Assembly: GCF_003402475.1 (NCBI RefSeq)
Contig: NZ_BFAB01000004.1
Coordinates: 186,001-250,000 of the forward strand
DNA from: Mycobacterium sp. MFM001
Lineage (GTDB): Bacteria; Actinomycetota; Actinomycetes; Mycobacteriales; Mycobacteriaceae
Direction: 5' to 3'
Length of the DNA stretch: 64,000 bases
In this document: piece by piece, positions 38,902 through 48,911 of the stretch
How the letters are laid out: each line of letters begins with the position of its first letter
How positions within the stretch are numbered: position 1 is the first letter of the stretch
Program-made: the position numbers and the translations under genes
The notes under the pieces: model-generated
What the model was told of the DNA's origin: nothing
Database searches by the model: none
Seen by the model: only the letters and a program-made list of their open reading frames with translations

Positions 38902-39270
38902 CTACGCCCCGTGGAAGACCGCTTCGACGTTGTTGCCGTCGGGATCTCGCACGAATGCGCCGAAGTAGCCGGGGTGATACTCGGGCCATAGCCGCGGCGC
39001 GTGCAGCGACTCGGCGCCGAGCTCCAGCGCGGCGTCGTAGAACGCCTTGACCGCGTTCTCGTCGGCGGCCTGGAAGGCGAAATGCGTTTCGCGGTTGGGA
39101 CCCATGCCGGCGCCTTCGGCGATCCAAAACGTCGGGTGGCCGTCGCGCCCGTAGCCGATGGCCTCGCCGAAATCCATCTGCCGGCTGTAGCCGAGAACGC
39201 CGAGGACGCGGTCGTAGAACTGCTGGGCTTTGGCATAGTCGGCGCAGTTGATGCCGAAGTGATCGATCAT
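38902..39270 (-). CDS. VOC family protein (glyoxalase/bleomycin resistance fold)
   Basis: A 122-aa two-repeat VOC protein. The N-terminal metal-ligand His lies in MIDHFGINCADYAKAQQFYD and the C-terminal unit ends FGAFVRDPDGNNVEAVFHGA with the terminal Glu ligand. Such small proteins are glyoxalase-, dioxygenase- or thiol-transferase-like. With the mycothiol-transferase-like neighbour just downstream a detoxification role is plausible. ATG 39270 is 47 bp from the divergent amidohydrolase start. Confidence 0.87.
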   Translation of the reverse strand: MIDHFGINCADYAKAQQFYDRVLGVLGYSRQMDFGEAIGYGRDGHPTFWIAEGAGMGPNRETHFAFQAADENAVKAFYDAALELGAESLHAPRLWPEYHPGYFGAFVRDPDGNNVEAVFHGA

Positions 39271-39317
39271 GTCCTAGAGCCTGGCATGAGCCACCGACAC
39301 GGTCGTAGATTATTTAG

Positions 39318-41030
39318 ATGACCTACGACCTCGTCATCCGCAACGGCACGATCGTCGACGGGCTGGGGGGTGAGCCCTACGTCGGCGACGTCGGGGTGCG
39401 CGACGGCGTCATCGCCGCGGTTGGCGAGGTGCCCGAAGGTGGCGCCCGGGAGATCGACGCCAGCGGGTTGCTGGTCACGCCGGGCTTCGTCGACCTGCAC
39501 ACCCACTACGACGGGCAGGCGATCTGGTCGGATCGGCTCAACCCGTCGTCGGCGCACGGTGTGACGACCGTGGTGATGGGCAACTGCGGCGTCGGGTTTG
39601 CGCCTTGCCGCCCCGAGGACCACGACGTGCTCGTCGACGTGATGGCCGGCGTCGAAGACATTCCCGGGGTCGTGATGACCGACGGGCTGCCGTGGACGTG
39701 GGAAACCTTCGGCGAGTACATGGACGCGCTGGACGCCGGCCGGCGCGACATCGATGTGGCCGCCTATCTGCCGCACTCGCCGCTGCGGGTGTACGTGATG
39801 GGCGAGCGCGGCGCCAACCGCGAACCGGCCACCGCCGAGGATCTGGCCAAGATGCGGGCGCTGGCCAAGGAGGCCGTCGAACTCGGCGCGCTGGGCTTCG
39901 CGTCGTCGCGGCTGGCCACCCATCGCACCGAGGGCGGCCAGCAGATCCCCAGCTACAACGCCGCCTACGACGAGATCCTCGAGATCGGACGCGGCATCGC
40001 CGACGGCGGCGGCGGGCTGATCCAGTTTGTGCCCGACATTCCGGCCGGCGGGTATCAGCCTGTGCTGCAACAGGTTTTCGACGCCGCGAGCGACGTCGGG
40101 CTGCCGGTGACGTTCACGTTGGTGGTCGGCAACGCCGGCGATCCGGTGTGGGAAGACGCCGTGACGATGGTCGAAAAGGCCAACGGCGCGGGCGGTTCGG
40201 TAACTGCCCAGGTGTTGCCGCGGCCGATCGGGCTGATGATCGGCTTGAACCTGACCGTCAACCCGTTCATGTTGTATCCGAGCTACCGGGAGATCGCCGA
40301 TCTGCCGCTGGCCGAGCGGGTCGCCGCGATGCGCAAACCCGAAGTGCGGCAACGGATTCTGGCCGACAAGCCGACCGAAGCTGCGATCAACCCGTTGTTC
40401 TATCTGGCGCAGGCGTGGGACTGGATCTTCCCGCTCGGAGACCAGCCCAACTACGAGCCGGACGCATCTGAGTCGATCGCCGCCCGGGCCCGCGCCCGCG
40501 GTGTGTCGCCGCTGGAGGAGGCCTACGACCGGCTGCTCGACAACGACGGCCACGCGATCCTGCTGGGCGCGATGGCCAACTTCCAGGGCAACTCGCTGTC
40601 CACCGTCGGCGAGCTGATGCGCCGCGACGACGTCGTGCTGGGCCTGGGCGACGGCGGCGCGCATTACGGAATGATCTGCGACGCAAGCTATTCCACGTAT
40701 CTGCTCACCCACTGGACTCGCGACCGGGCGTCCGGGCGGTTGTCGGTCGCCGAGGCTGTGCGGGCGTTGACGTCGGTGCCGGCCAGGGTCGCGGGGCTGG
40801 GCGACCGCGGCCGCGTCGCCGTCGGCTACAAGGCCGACCTCAACGTGATCGACCACGAGCGGCTGCGGCTGCACAAGCCCGTGGTCACCCACGACCTGCC
40901 TGCCGGCGGGCGGCGGCTCGACCAGACCGCCGAGGGGTATGTCGCGACGATCGTGTCCGGCGAAGTGATCGCCGAGAACGGCGTGCCCACATCGGCGCGG
41001 CCGGGCCGTCTGGTCCGCGGCCGCCGGTGA
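39318..41030 (+). CDS. Amidohydrolase, N-acyl-D-amino-acid deacylase family
   Basis: A 570-aa metal-dependent hydrolase. The first metal motif is DLHTHYDGQAIWSDRLNPSS (about 60-79) and the flanking GVTTVVMGNCGVGFAP is characteristic of D-aminoacylases. GDGGAHYGMICDASYSTYLL carries the late Asp. The C-terminal composite-barrel segment GRVAVGYKADLNVIDHERL is present. M. tuberculosis Rv2913c (611 aa) is a relative. It would release D-amino acids or similar amides; the substrate is unknown. ATG 39318. Confidence 0.9.
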   Translation: MTYDLVIRNGTIVDGLGGEPYVGDVGVRDGVIAAVGEVPEGGAREIDASGLLVTPGFVDLHTHYDGQAIWSDRLNPSSAHGVTTVVMGNCGVGFAPCRPEDHDVLVDVMAGVEDIPGVVMTDGLPWTWETFGEYMDALDAGRRDIDVAAYLPHSPLRVYVMGERGANREPATAEDLAKMRALAKEAVELGALGFASSRLATHRTEGGQQIPSYNAAYDEILEIGRGIADGGGGLIQFVPDIPAGGYQPVLQQVFDAASDVGLPVTFTLVVGNAGDPVWEDAVTMVEKANGAGGSVTAQVLPRPIGLMIGLNLTVNPFMLYPSYREIADLPLAERVAAMRKPEVRQRILADKPTEAAINPLFYLAQAWDWIFPLGDQPNYEPDASESIAARARARGVSPLEEAYDRLLDNDGHAILLGAMANFQGNSLSTVGELMRRDDVVLGLGDGGAHYGMICDASYSTYLLTHWTRDRASGRLSVAEAVRALTSVPARVAGLGDRGRVAVGYKADLNVIDHERLRLHKPVVTHDLPAGGRRLDQTAEGYVATIVSGEVIAENGVPTSARPGRLVRGRR

Positions 41031-41046
41031 TCATTTGCCGCCGACA

Positions 41047-41092
41047 CTGCGGATTTCTACGCAACACGCCGCTGCGGTGTACAAATCCGCAG
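41047..41092. repeat. Intergenic hairpin at the 3' end of the AbiEi/DUF559 gene
   Basis: CTGCGGATTT (41047-41056) and AAATCCGCAG (41083-41092) are exact inverted repeats. The inner TAC/GTA bases extend the stem around a loop containing CACGCCG. It lies between the convergent amidohydrolase and DUF559 genes with no T-tract. Its outer arm resembles the hairpin at 42420-42463 (CTGCGG-w-TT), suggesting a repeat family. Confidence 0.65.
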
Positions 41093-41094
41093 AG

Positions 41095-41976
41095 TCACCA
41101 CGTCTTTGGGCAACCACGGGAGGTGAGTCTGGTCGCGACTCGCTTGAGGAATACTCGCGGCGTGCGATGCACCATGCGACTGGAAACTCTTACGATCGAC
41201 CAGCGAAGCTCATCGAGCCTTGCCGAGCGCTCGACGTCCCATGTCCGCTGCTTGGGATCGGTCCAGTGGTGGGCGCCGTCGAAGTCGACGCCGACAAGCC
41301 ATTCCCGCCAGCCCATATCGATGCGAGCAAATAGCTCGCCGTATTCGTCGTACACCGGGATTTGAGTCTCCGGACGCGGAAACCCCGCCTGCATCAAGAG
41401 AAGCCGTGTCAACGACTCGTACGGCGATTCCGCGCCACCGTCGACGAACGTCAGCGTGTGGCGGAGCTGAGCCAGGCCGCGAACACCCGGATGTCGCGCG
41501 GCGACGGCCTCAACGTCCACAGCCTCGACGCGAGTGGCGTTCATTAACGCGTCGATACGCTGCACGCCCTCGGTGAGCCCGAGCCGCCTGCCGACGTCGA
41601 ATGCGGTGCGCGCCGGCGTCGTCACGGTCATGCCGGCGACCCTCCGTGTTTCACCGGTCACCAGCCTGTCCGCATAGACCACAACCAGCGGCGGCGTCCG
41701 CTGGTTGTTATGGATCAACTCGGCCGGCAGGCCCGGCTCGACCCACCTAGCCCCCAGCACCGCCGCTGCGGACAAGCCCGCCAGCACTCCACGTCGCCGC
41801 GACCACAGCCACGCCGCTTGCGCACGCTGAACTGCCGAGAGCTCCGCTCCGCGCAAGGCATAGACGCCCGGATAAACGGCGCAGTAGAAGCGCCGCAGGT
41901 CGCGAACCGTGACCAACCCGGCGTCGAGCGCCTCTCGGCCGCGGAACGGCCAGTCGATTTCCCCCACCGTCCGCAT
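41095..41976 (-). CDS. AbiEi-antitoxin-like/DUF559 domain protein
   Basis: A 293-aa protein. The N-terminal 80 residues ([20 protein letters not shown]) resemble the AbiEi-type winged-helix leader common to mycobacterial type IV toxin-antitoxin-like proteins. The C-terminal 110 residues match DUF559/Vsr-like PD-(D/E)xK nucleases: [20 protein letters not shown] with the acidic ESxxE, then [21 protein letters not shown]. No partner toxin gene is adjacent. ATG 41976 lies 39 bp from the divergent gene at 42016. Function is unproven; a nuclease role is inferred from the fold only. Confidence 0.75.
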   Translation of the reverse strand: MRTVGEIDWPFRGREALDAGLVTVRDLRRFYCAVYPGVYALRGAELSAVQRAQAAWLWSRRRGVLAGLSAAAVLGARWVEPGLPAELIHNNQRTPPLVVVYADRLVTGETRRVAGMTVTTPARTAFDVGRRLGLTEGVQRIDALMNATRVEAVDVEAVAARHPGVRGLAQLRHTLTFVDGGAESPYESLTRLLLMQAGFPRPETQIPVYDEYGELFARIDMGWREWLVGVDFDGAHHWTDPKQRTWDVERSARLDELRWSIVRVSSRMVHRTPRVFLKRVATRLTSRGCPKTW

Positions 41977-42015
41977 CCTGGCCGCCGGACCCGCAGGCCG
42001 CTTACAGTTATCCAC

Positions 42016-42408
42016 ATGGGCGGCAAGAAGGTGGATGTCAAACGACTGGCGGCGGCACTGGCTGACTACCCCTTCGCCTACCTGGTCACCGTCGACGACG
42101 ACTATCACGCGCACACGGTGACTGTCGAGCCGGAGCTGCGTGACGGGGTTTTGGACGTCGGACTGATCGGGGGGCGCACCACCAAAAACCTCGCCAATCG
42201 TCGCGACGCCACCCTGCTGTGGCCGCCGAGCGAGCCCGGCGGCTACTCGTTGATCGTCGACGGACGGGCTGCAGTGACTGATGCCGACAACGACACGGTG
42301 CACCTCAAAATCACGCCCACCAAGGCGCTTTTGCATCGCAACGCCGATTCCCCCACCGCAGCCAAGGGCTGCCTGCACGACTGCATCGTGTTTAGCGAGC
42401 CCGCGTAA
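42016..42408 (+). CDS. Pyridoxamine 5'-phosphate oxidase-like protein (Rv0441c-like)
   Basis: A 130-aa small split-barrel protein: [20 protein letters not shown] is the first strand pair and [20 protein letters not shown] the second, as in FMN/F420-binding PNPOx-like proteins. It matches my memory of Rv0441c (142 aa) and lies next to groEL2 on the opposite strand as there. A C-terminal segment KGCLHDC with two Cys could bind metal or a thiol. ATG 42016. Function unknown. Confidence 0.83.
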   Translation: MGGKKVDVKRLAAALADYPFAYLVTVDDDYHAHTVTVEPELRDGVLDVGLIGGRTTKNLANRRDATLLWPPSEPGGYSLIVDGRAAVTDADNDTVHLKITPTKALLHRNADSPTAAKGCLHDCIVFSEPA

Positions 42409-42419
42409 GCCGTCGACTC

Positions 42420-42463
42420 TGCGGTTTGATACGCCGTGACGGCGAGTCGCGTATGAAACCGCA
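42420..42463. repeat. Intergenic hairpin downstream of the Rv0441c-like gene
   Basis: TGCGGTTTGATACG (42420-42433) and CGTATGAAACCGCA (42450-42463) pair over 14 bp with one mismatch around a 16-base loop CCGTGACGGCGAGTCG. There is no T-tract, and a separate terminator follows at 42482, so another role is likely. It shares architecture and the TACGCCG centre with the hairpin at 8523-8572, and the arm start with that at 41047. Confidence 0.65.
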
Positions 42464-42481
42464 CAGTCGCAACCGCACACG

Positions 42482-42517
42482 AAAAAACCCGGCCTGCAAC
42501 GCAGACCGGGCTTTTTC
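42482..42517. terminator. Bidirectional intrinsic terminator of groEL2 and the Rv0441c-like gene
   Basis: AAAAAACCCGG-c-CTGC...GCAG-a-CCGGGCTTTTT forms a GC stem flanked by A-run and T-run, ten bases past the groEL2 stop. On the groEL2 strand the stem is followed by TTTTTT, the classic intrinsic terminator. It also suits the rightward gene ending at 42408. Confidence 0.88.
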
Positions 42518-42526
42518 GTAAAGGAC

Positions 42527-44242
<1,716 letters not shown>

Positions 44243-44269
44243 CTAGCACTCACCGGTCGCGAGTGCCAA
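44243..44269. promoter_or_regulatory. CIRCE element 1 (HrcA operator)
   Basis: CTAGCACTC-N9-GAGTGCCAA matches the CIRCE consensus TTAGCACTC-N9-GAGTGCTAA with the exact nine-base spacer. It is nearest to the groEL2 start, about 95-120 bases upstream. HrcA binding here represses groEL2 until heat shock. Confidence 0.9.
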
Positions 44270-44276
44270 GTCATTC

Positions 44277-44303
44277 TTAGCACTCGCCTATGGAGAGTGC
44301 AAG
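44277..44303. promoter_or_regulatory. CIRCE element 2 (HrcA operator)
   Basis: TTAGCACTC-N9-GAGTGCAAG is a second CIRCE copy with a perfect left arm, 34 bases from the first. It lies between groEL2 and the divergent secreted-protein gene at 44353 and could influence both. Confidence 0.88.
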
Positions 44304-44352
44304 AACACCAATCGCCCGACGGGCGGCTCTTCGCGGTGCTCTAATTCAACAC

Positions 44353-44724
44353 ATGGGTATGAGCAGGCTGGTCGTCGCCGTCACGCTGAGCGGAGGGCTG
44401 CTGCTGGCCGCTTCGGGAACGGCGTCGGCGTCAGTGCCGATCGTGTTCGAGTTGACCGGCACCTTCACCGAAGGTGTGCAGGTCTCCTATACCGGAGCCA
44501 ACGACGTGCCCGAGGTGGACAACGTGGGCCTGCCGTGGTCGACGTCATTCGACTACGACGGCAACTCTCGGCTGTTGACGTTCAGCGGCATACATCCCGG
44601 CGGTGATCCGGGGTCGGTGACCTGTCGGGTCTCCGTCGGCGGGCGACAAGTCGTCACGCAGACCAACAATGCCCCTGCAAGCGCTGGGCGGGGCGCTGTG
44701 TGCCACTACGTCACCGGTCGCTGA
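44353..44724 (+). CDS. Secreted MmpS-like protein
   Basis: A 123-aa protein with a signal peptide (RLVVAVTLSGGLLLAASGTA, ending near SASVP). The mature domain has the MmpS layout: PIVFELTGTFTEGVQVSYTG, GLPWSTSF, VTCRVSVGGRQVVTQ and a last Cys in GAVCHYV, the two Cys probably forming a disulfide. MmpS proteins partner MmpL transporters in glycolipid or siderophore export, but no mmpL gene is adjacent. ATG 44353; the next gene starts 4 bp after its stop. Confidence 0.7.
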   Translation: MGMSRLVVAVTLSGGLLLAASGTASASVPIVFELTGTFTEGVQVSYTGANDVPEVDNVGLPWSTSFDYDGNSRLLTFSGIHPGGDPGSVTCRVSVGGRQVVTQTNNAPASAGRGAVCHYVTGR

Positions 44725-44728
44725 GCCA

Positions 44729-45220
44729 ATGTCGCTCGTGGTGCCGCCCTATCCGGAGCCCCGCTACCTCGACGACCAACCGCAAGTCAGCGCCTGGCTC
44801 AAGCGGGCCGACGAACCGCCCGACTACGAGACCTTCGGCGTCAAGTACCACTACCTGGCCAACCAGGAAGCCACCGACGGCGACTACGGCCTGTACCGCG
44901 TCGACATCGCCCCGCAGGGCGGCGGGCCCGGACCCCATTACCACCGCGCCATGTCCGAGGCGTTCTTCGTGCTGTCCGGGACCATGAAGCTCTACGACGG
45001 CCGCGACTGGCTCGACGGCCATCAGGGTGACTTCTTGTATGTTCCGCCGGGCGGCATCCACGGGTTTCGCAACGAGGCCGACACGCCGGCGTCGGTCTTG
45101 ATGTTGTTCGCTCCGGGCGCACCGCGGGAGGCCTACTTCGAGGGTTTTACCGCGTTGGCCGACATGACCGACGACGAACGCCGGGAGTGGTTCATTCGCC
45201 ACGACAACTTCTTCGTCTGA
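44729..45220 (+). CDS. Cupin domain protein
   Basis: A 163-aa single cupin. Motif 1 is PHYHRAMSEAFFVLSGTMKL (about residues 71-90) with two His and Glu as metal ligands, and motif 2 is GDFLYVPPGGIHGFRNE, supplying the final His. The C-terminal helix FEGFTALADMTDDERREWF is common in small quercetinase- or isomerase-like mycobacterial cupins. Enzymatic function unknown. ATG 44729 follows the previous TGA by 4 bp. Confidence 0.87.
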   Translation: MSLVVPPYPEPRYLDDQPQVSAWLKRADEPPDYETFGVKYHYLANQEATDGDYGLYRVDIAPQGGGPGPHYHRAMSEAFFVLSGTMKLYDGRDWLDGHQGDFLYVPPGGIHGFRNEADTPASVLMLFAPGAPREAYFEGFTALADMTDDERREWFIRHDNFFV

Positions 45221-45292
45221 GCGCCTTCCTGCAAAGATGCGCTGACCGATGTCCTTGCGCTACAGTGCATCTCGTTAGATAGGAGGCCTCGG

Positions 45293-46945
45293 GTGCGGGC
45301 AATTGATGCGCCCGACACCCGAGCATTGCGGGGCTGGCAGCGGCGAGCCTTGGTGCGGTACCTGACCGCCAAGCCGCGTGATTTCCTGCTGGTCGCAACC
45401 CCGGGTGCGGGTAAGACGGCGTTTGCTCTGCGCATCGCCGCGGAGCTGTTGGCCGATCGCAGCGTCGAGGCGATCACCGTGGTGGTGCCCACCGAACACC
45501 TGAAAAACCAGTGGGCCGCGGCGGCCGCCGCCGACGGCATTGCGCTCGACCCGAAGTTCCGCAACACCGCCGCGCACACGTCGGCCGAGTACGACGGGAT
45601 CGTCGTCACCTACGCGCAGGTGGCCAGCCACCCGACGCGGCATCGGGTGCGCACCGAGGGCAGGCGCACGCTGGTCATCTTCGACGAGATCCACCACGGC
45701 GGCGACGCCAGGAGTTGGGGCGAGGCGATCCTGGAGGCCTTCGGCGACGCCACCCGCCGGCTGGCCCTGACCGGCACGCCGTTCCGCAGCGACGACGCCG
45801 CGATCCCGTTCGTACGCTACGAGCCCGGCGGCGACGGGCTGCTGCGCTCGCAGGCCGACCACACCTACGGCTACACCGAGGCGCTCGCCGACGGGGTGGT
45901 GCGCCCGGTGGTGTTCTTGGCGTACTCCGGTGAGGCGCGTTGGCGTGACAGCGCGGGCGAGGAATACGCGGCGCGGCTCGGCGAACCGCTGAGCGCCGAG
46001 CACACCGCCCGCGCGTGGCGCACCGCGCTGGATCCGGCCGGGCAGTGGATGCCGGCGGTGATCTCGGCGGCCGACACCCGGCTGCGGCAACTGCGCGACG
46101 GCGGCATGCCCGACGCCGGCGGCATGGTGATTGCGTCGGATCAGAAGGCCGCCCGGGCCTACGCCGTTCTGCTGGAACGGATCACCGGCGAGACGCCGAC
46201 CGTCGTGCTGTCCGACGACCCCGGATCGTCGGAGCGCATCGCGCAGTTCTCCGCGGGCATCAGCCGCTGGCTGGTCGCGGTGCGGATGGTGTCGGAGGGT
46301 GTCGACGTGCCGCGGCTGGCGGTCGGCGTCTATGCAACCAGCGCCTCGACGCCGTTGTTCTTCGCGCAGGCCATCGGGCGGTTCGTCCGGTCCCGACGGC
46401 CCGGGGAGACGGCCAGCGTGTTCCTGCCGTCGGTGCCGTCGCTGCTGCTGCTGGCCAGCGAGCTGGAGGCACAGCGCAACCATGTGCTGGGCAAACCGCA
46501 TCGGGAAACCGACGAACTGGCCGCCGCGCAGCGCCGCCAAAGCGAACCGTCCGAACTCGACAACGGCTTCATGTCCCTAGGGGCCGACGCCGAGCTCGAT
46601 CAGGTCATCTACGACGGCGCGTCGTTCGGCACCGGCGGCGACGAGGCCGACTATCTCGGCATTCCCGGCCTGTTGGATGCCGAGCAGATGCGAGAACTGT
46701 TGCGGCGCAGGCAAGCCGAGCAGCTCGCGGCGCGCGCGGTCAACGCCGAACCGGTCACCCGGCATGGCCAGCTGCGCGATCTGCGCCGCGAGCTCAACGC
46801 GTTGGTGTCGGCGGCGCATCACCGAACGGGCAAGCCGCACGGCTGGATTCACAACGAGCTGCGCCGCATTTGCGGCGGGCCGCCGGTGGCCGCGGCGACC
46901 AGCGACCAGTTGCAGGCCCGCATCGCGGCGGTGCGGGAGCTCTAG
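45293..46945 (+). CDS. DEAD/DEAH-box (SF2) helicase
   Basis: A 550-aa superfamily 2 helicase. Walker A is ATPGAGKTAFALRIAAELLA (about 35-54), motif II DEIHHGG, motif III ALTGTPFRSDD. The second RecA lobe has VRMVSEGVDVPRLAVGVYAT (motif V) and AQAIGRFVRS (motif VI, QxxGRxxR). The C-terminal 110 residues are Arg/Glu-rich and helical with a possible nucleic-acid binding role. Related to restriction-helicase and RAD25-like proteins; the target is unknown. GTG 45293 follows an excellent AGGAGG site. The 3' end overlaps the convergent PH-domain gene by 4 bp. Confidence 0.88.
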   Translation: MRAIDAPDTRALRGWQRRALVRYLTAKPRDFLLVATPGAGKTAFALRIAAELLADRSVEAITVVVPTEHLKNQWAAAAAADGIALDPKFRNTAAHTSAEYDGIVVTYAQVASHPTRHRVRTEGRRTLVIFDEIHHGGDARSWGEAILEAFGDATRRLALTGTPFRSDDAAIPFVRYEPGGDGLLRSQADHTYGYTEALADGVVRPVVFLAYSGEARWRDSAGEEYAARLGEPLSAEHTARAWRTALDPAGQWMPAVISAADTRLRQLRDGGMPDAGGMVIASDQKAARAYAVLLERITGETPTVVLSDDPGSSERIAQFSAGISRWLVAVRMVSEGVDVPRLAVGVYATSASTPLFFAQAIGRFVRSRRPGETASVFLPSVPSLLLLASELEAQRNHVLGKPHRETDELAAAQRRQSEPSELDNGFMSLGADAELDQVIYDGASFGTGGDEADYLGIPGLLDAEQMRELLRRRQAEQLAARAVNAEPVTRHGQLRDLRRELNALVSAAHHRTGKPHGWIHNELRRICGGPPVAAATSDQLQARIAAVREL

Positions 46946-48330
46946 CGCATCGCCCAGACGCTGTCGGCCACCCACGGCGACGCCGTTGCCGCCACCGCCC
47001 ACGCCTGCTGCTCGGGCACGTCGATCAGCGGATAGCGTTTGGCGCCGGCGGCGGTGGCGGCCACCAGCGTGACGACGCCGGCCCGCCGCTGCATCGGCGT
47101 CTGCCGCACGGTCCAGCCGATAATCCCCGCGGTGGCAAGGCAATCACGGCGCCGCTCCAGACAACCGGCCCGCGCGACCAGCCAATCGGCGTCCACCCGG
47201 TGGCCGAGGGCCCGCGCTCGGTCGGCGGCCATCAGCGCGCAGCACGCCAGCGCTACAGCCCACACCGCCCACAGCCACGCCGGCACGCCGACCACCGCCA
47301 GCACCATGCCCGGCGCAACTGGCACGCCCAGCGCGCGGGTCCACCGTCGCTGCGCCGCCCGCCGGCCATGCCCACGCAGCGGCCCGTTCACCACGTCGGA
47401 CGAGCCGACCAGGCCGGTCAGCACCTCCTCGGCCGTCGCGGCCGGACAGGGCGGCAACAACATCGACGACTCGCCGGCGCCGTGCACACCGGTCATCACC
47501 GCGTCCAGCCGGGCACCGCGAAGCGCCCGCACCAGCAGCGGTTGACGCAACGTGCCGCCGCGCAGCCGGCTCATGTCGTAGGTGTGCTCGCGAAGCCTCG
47601 ACAAACCGTGCCGCAGCTCGAGGAACCCTTCCCGGCGCAGCAGCACCAGGTTGCCGTAGGTGAGCAGCGACCGCATCACCGCCAGCAGCACGGACGCCAC
47701 CAGCACAACCGCTGTAATCGCCGGAATGCCAAGCTGCGCAACGGTATTCGATCCAAACCGGCCCAGCGGCGCAGCGAATCCGCTCTGATACACGACGCCC
47801 ACCGCCGCGGCGATCATCACCAACCCGGACAGGCTCAGCGGCGCATACCTCAGCCAGGACGGCTGCCAGCGCGCCAACACCGTGCCCACCTGCGCCGGCT
47901 GCTCGGATTCGGCCAGCAGGATCGCTCGCAGCCGTGGAACCTGCGCAACCTCGACGGCGTCAAGCTCGAAAGCGTTGTCGCCGGCCGCTTCTCGTCCGGT
48001 GCTCACCCGCAGCACGGCCAGCCCCAGCACGCGATGCAACAGCCGGGCATCGGTCTGCACCGAGCGAATCCTGTTGCGCGGCACCGACAATACCTTGCGT
48101 TGCAGCACGCCTACCCGCAACTGCACCTCGTCGGGCTCGATGCGGTACGTGGTGGTGAACCAGCGCGCCGCCCCGAGCAGCGCCGTCACCGCCAGCGCCG
48201 CCACCGTCCACCACTGATTGCCGGTCGTCGAACCCAGCACGATCGCGCCGATCAGCAGCGGCAGCTGACGAAGCAGCTCATGTACCGGATGTACCAACAA
48301 CATTCGCGGACTCAACCGCTGCCACGCCAT
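46942..48330 (-). CDS. Bacterial PH-domain membrane protein (YdbT-like)
   Basis: A 462-aa protein with a pair of N-terminal helices (PLLIGAIVLGSTTGNQWWTV region) and further membrane helices near 180-230 and 330-370. Interspersed are bacterial PH domains: TYRIEPDEVQLRVGVLQRKV with VPRNRIRSVQT, then LLRREGFLELRHGLSRLREH and a third, DWLVARAGCLERRRDCLATA. This is the YdbT family, usually encoded with YdbS as here. ATG 48330 is chosen because GGAGGAG precedes it; GTG 48399 would overlap the upstream gene. Role in envelope biology not established. Confidence 0.87.
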   Translation of the reverse strand: MAWQRLSPRMLLVHPVHELLRQLPLLIGAIVLGSTTGNQWWTVAALAVTALLGAARWFTTTYRIEPDEVQLRVGVLQRKVLSVPRNRIRSVQTDARLLHRVLGLAVLRVSTGREAAGDNAFELDAVEVAQVPRLRAILLAESEQPAQVGTVLARWQPSWLRYAPLSLSGLVMIAAAVGVVYQSGFAAPLGRFGSNTVAQLGIPAITAVVLVASVLLAVMRSLLTYGNLVLLRREGFLELRHGLSRLREHTYDMSRLRGGTLRQPLLVRALRGARLDAVMTGVHGAGESSMLLPPCPAATAEEVLTGLVGSSDVVNGPLRGHGRRAAQRRWTRALGVPVAPGMVLAVVGVPAWLWAVWAVALACCALMAADRARALGHRVDADWLVARAGCLERRRDCLATAGIIGWTVRQTPMQRRAGVVTLVAATAAGAKRYPLIDVPEQQAWAVAATASPWVADSVWAMR

Positions 48331-48379
48331 ATGGGGCCGCTCCTCCTCATCGCTTCGCTCTGCATCGTCGCCGGCGCGC

Positions 48380-48856
48380 TCATGTGGCGTCCTCGGCACC
48401 CAGAGCCGCGATATCCGTCAACTGGGCGACGACCTGATCCGCGACCGCCGAATCCAGCGCCACGATGCGCACGGCTCCCGCCGACGACGCCGTCGTCACC
48501 GTGACATTGGCCAGCCCGAACAACCGGTCCAGCGGGCCGCGGTAGCTGTCGACGGTCTGCACCCGCGAAATCGGCGCGATGCGACGTTCCTGCACCAGCC
48601 ATCCGGTGCGGGTGTACACCGCCTGCGGGCTGATCTCCCAGCGGTGCACCCGATACCGCCACCACAGCACGACGCCGACGGCCACCGCCGCGCCAAGGAC
48701 GGTGGCGGCCGCGCACAGCCCGTGCAACCACACCAACCGCTGATCTACTGAGAACCAAATCAGCTGCCCGACCGCGAGCATCAGCCACGGGATCGCTCCG
48801 CCCACCGCCCACATCAGCGGTGCCTTTCGACTGGGCGGATGGGCTGGGTCGTCCAT
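48380..48856 (-). CDS. Bacterial PH-domain membrane protein (YdbS-like)
   Basis: A 158-aa partner of the YdbT-like protein. Two membrane helices occupy about 15-35 and 45-67. One PH domain follows with EISPQAVYTRTGWLVQERRI and ISRVQTVDSYRGPLDRLFGL, the ISRVQ-D/H block being the family hallmark. ATG 48856. It is divergent from the SDR gene with 55 bp between, and 49 bp upstream of the YdbT-like start. Confidence 0.86.
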   Translation of the reverse strand: MDDPAHPPSRKAPLMWAVGGAIPWLMLAVGQLIWFSVDQRLVWLHGLCAAATVLGAAVAVGVVLWWRYRVHRWEISPQAVYTRTGWLVQERRIAPISRVQTVDSYRGPLDRLFGLANVTVTTASSAGAVRIVALDSAVADQVVAQLTDIAALGAEDAT

Positions 48857-48911
48857 GGCGTCGAGAATGCCACCCGACGGCTTCGGGCATCCGTCGGTAT
48901 CGTTTTCGGCC

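Noticed and set aside
46015-48504. Rightward 829-aa open frame
   Set aside because: It runs out of frame through the helicase and antisense to the PH-domain genes, and has no domain.
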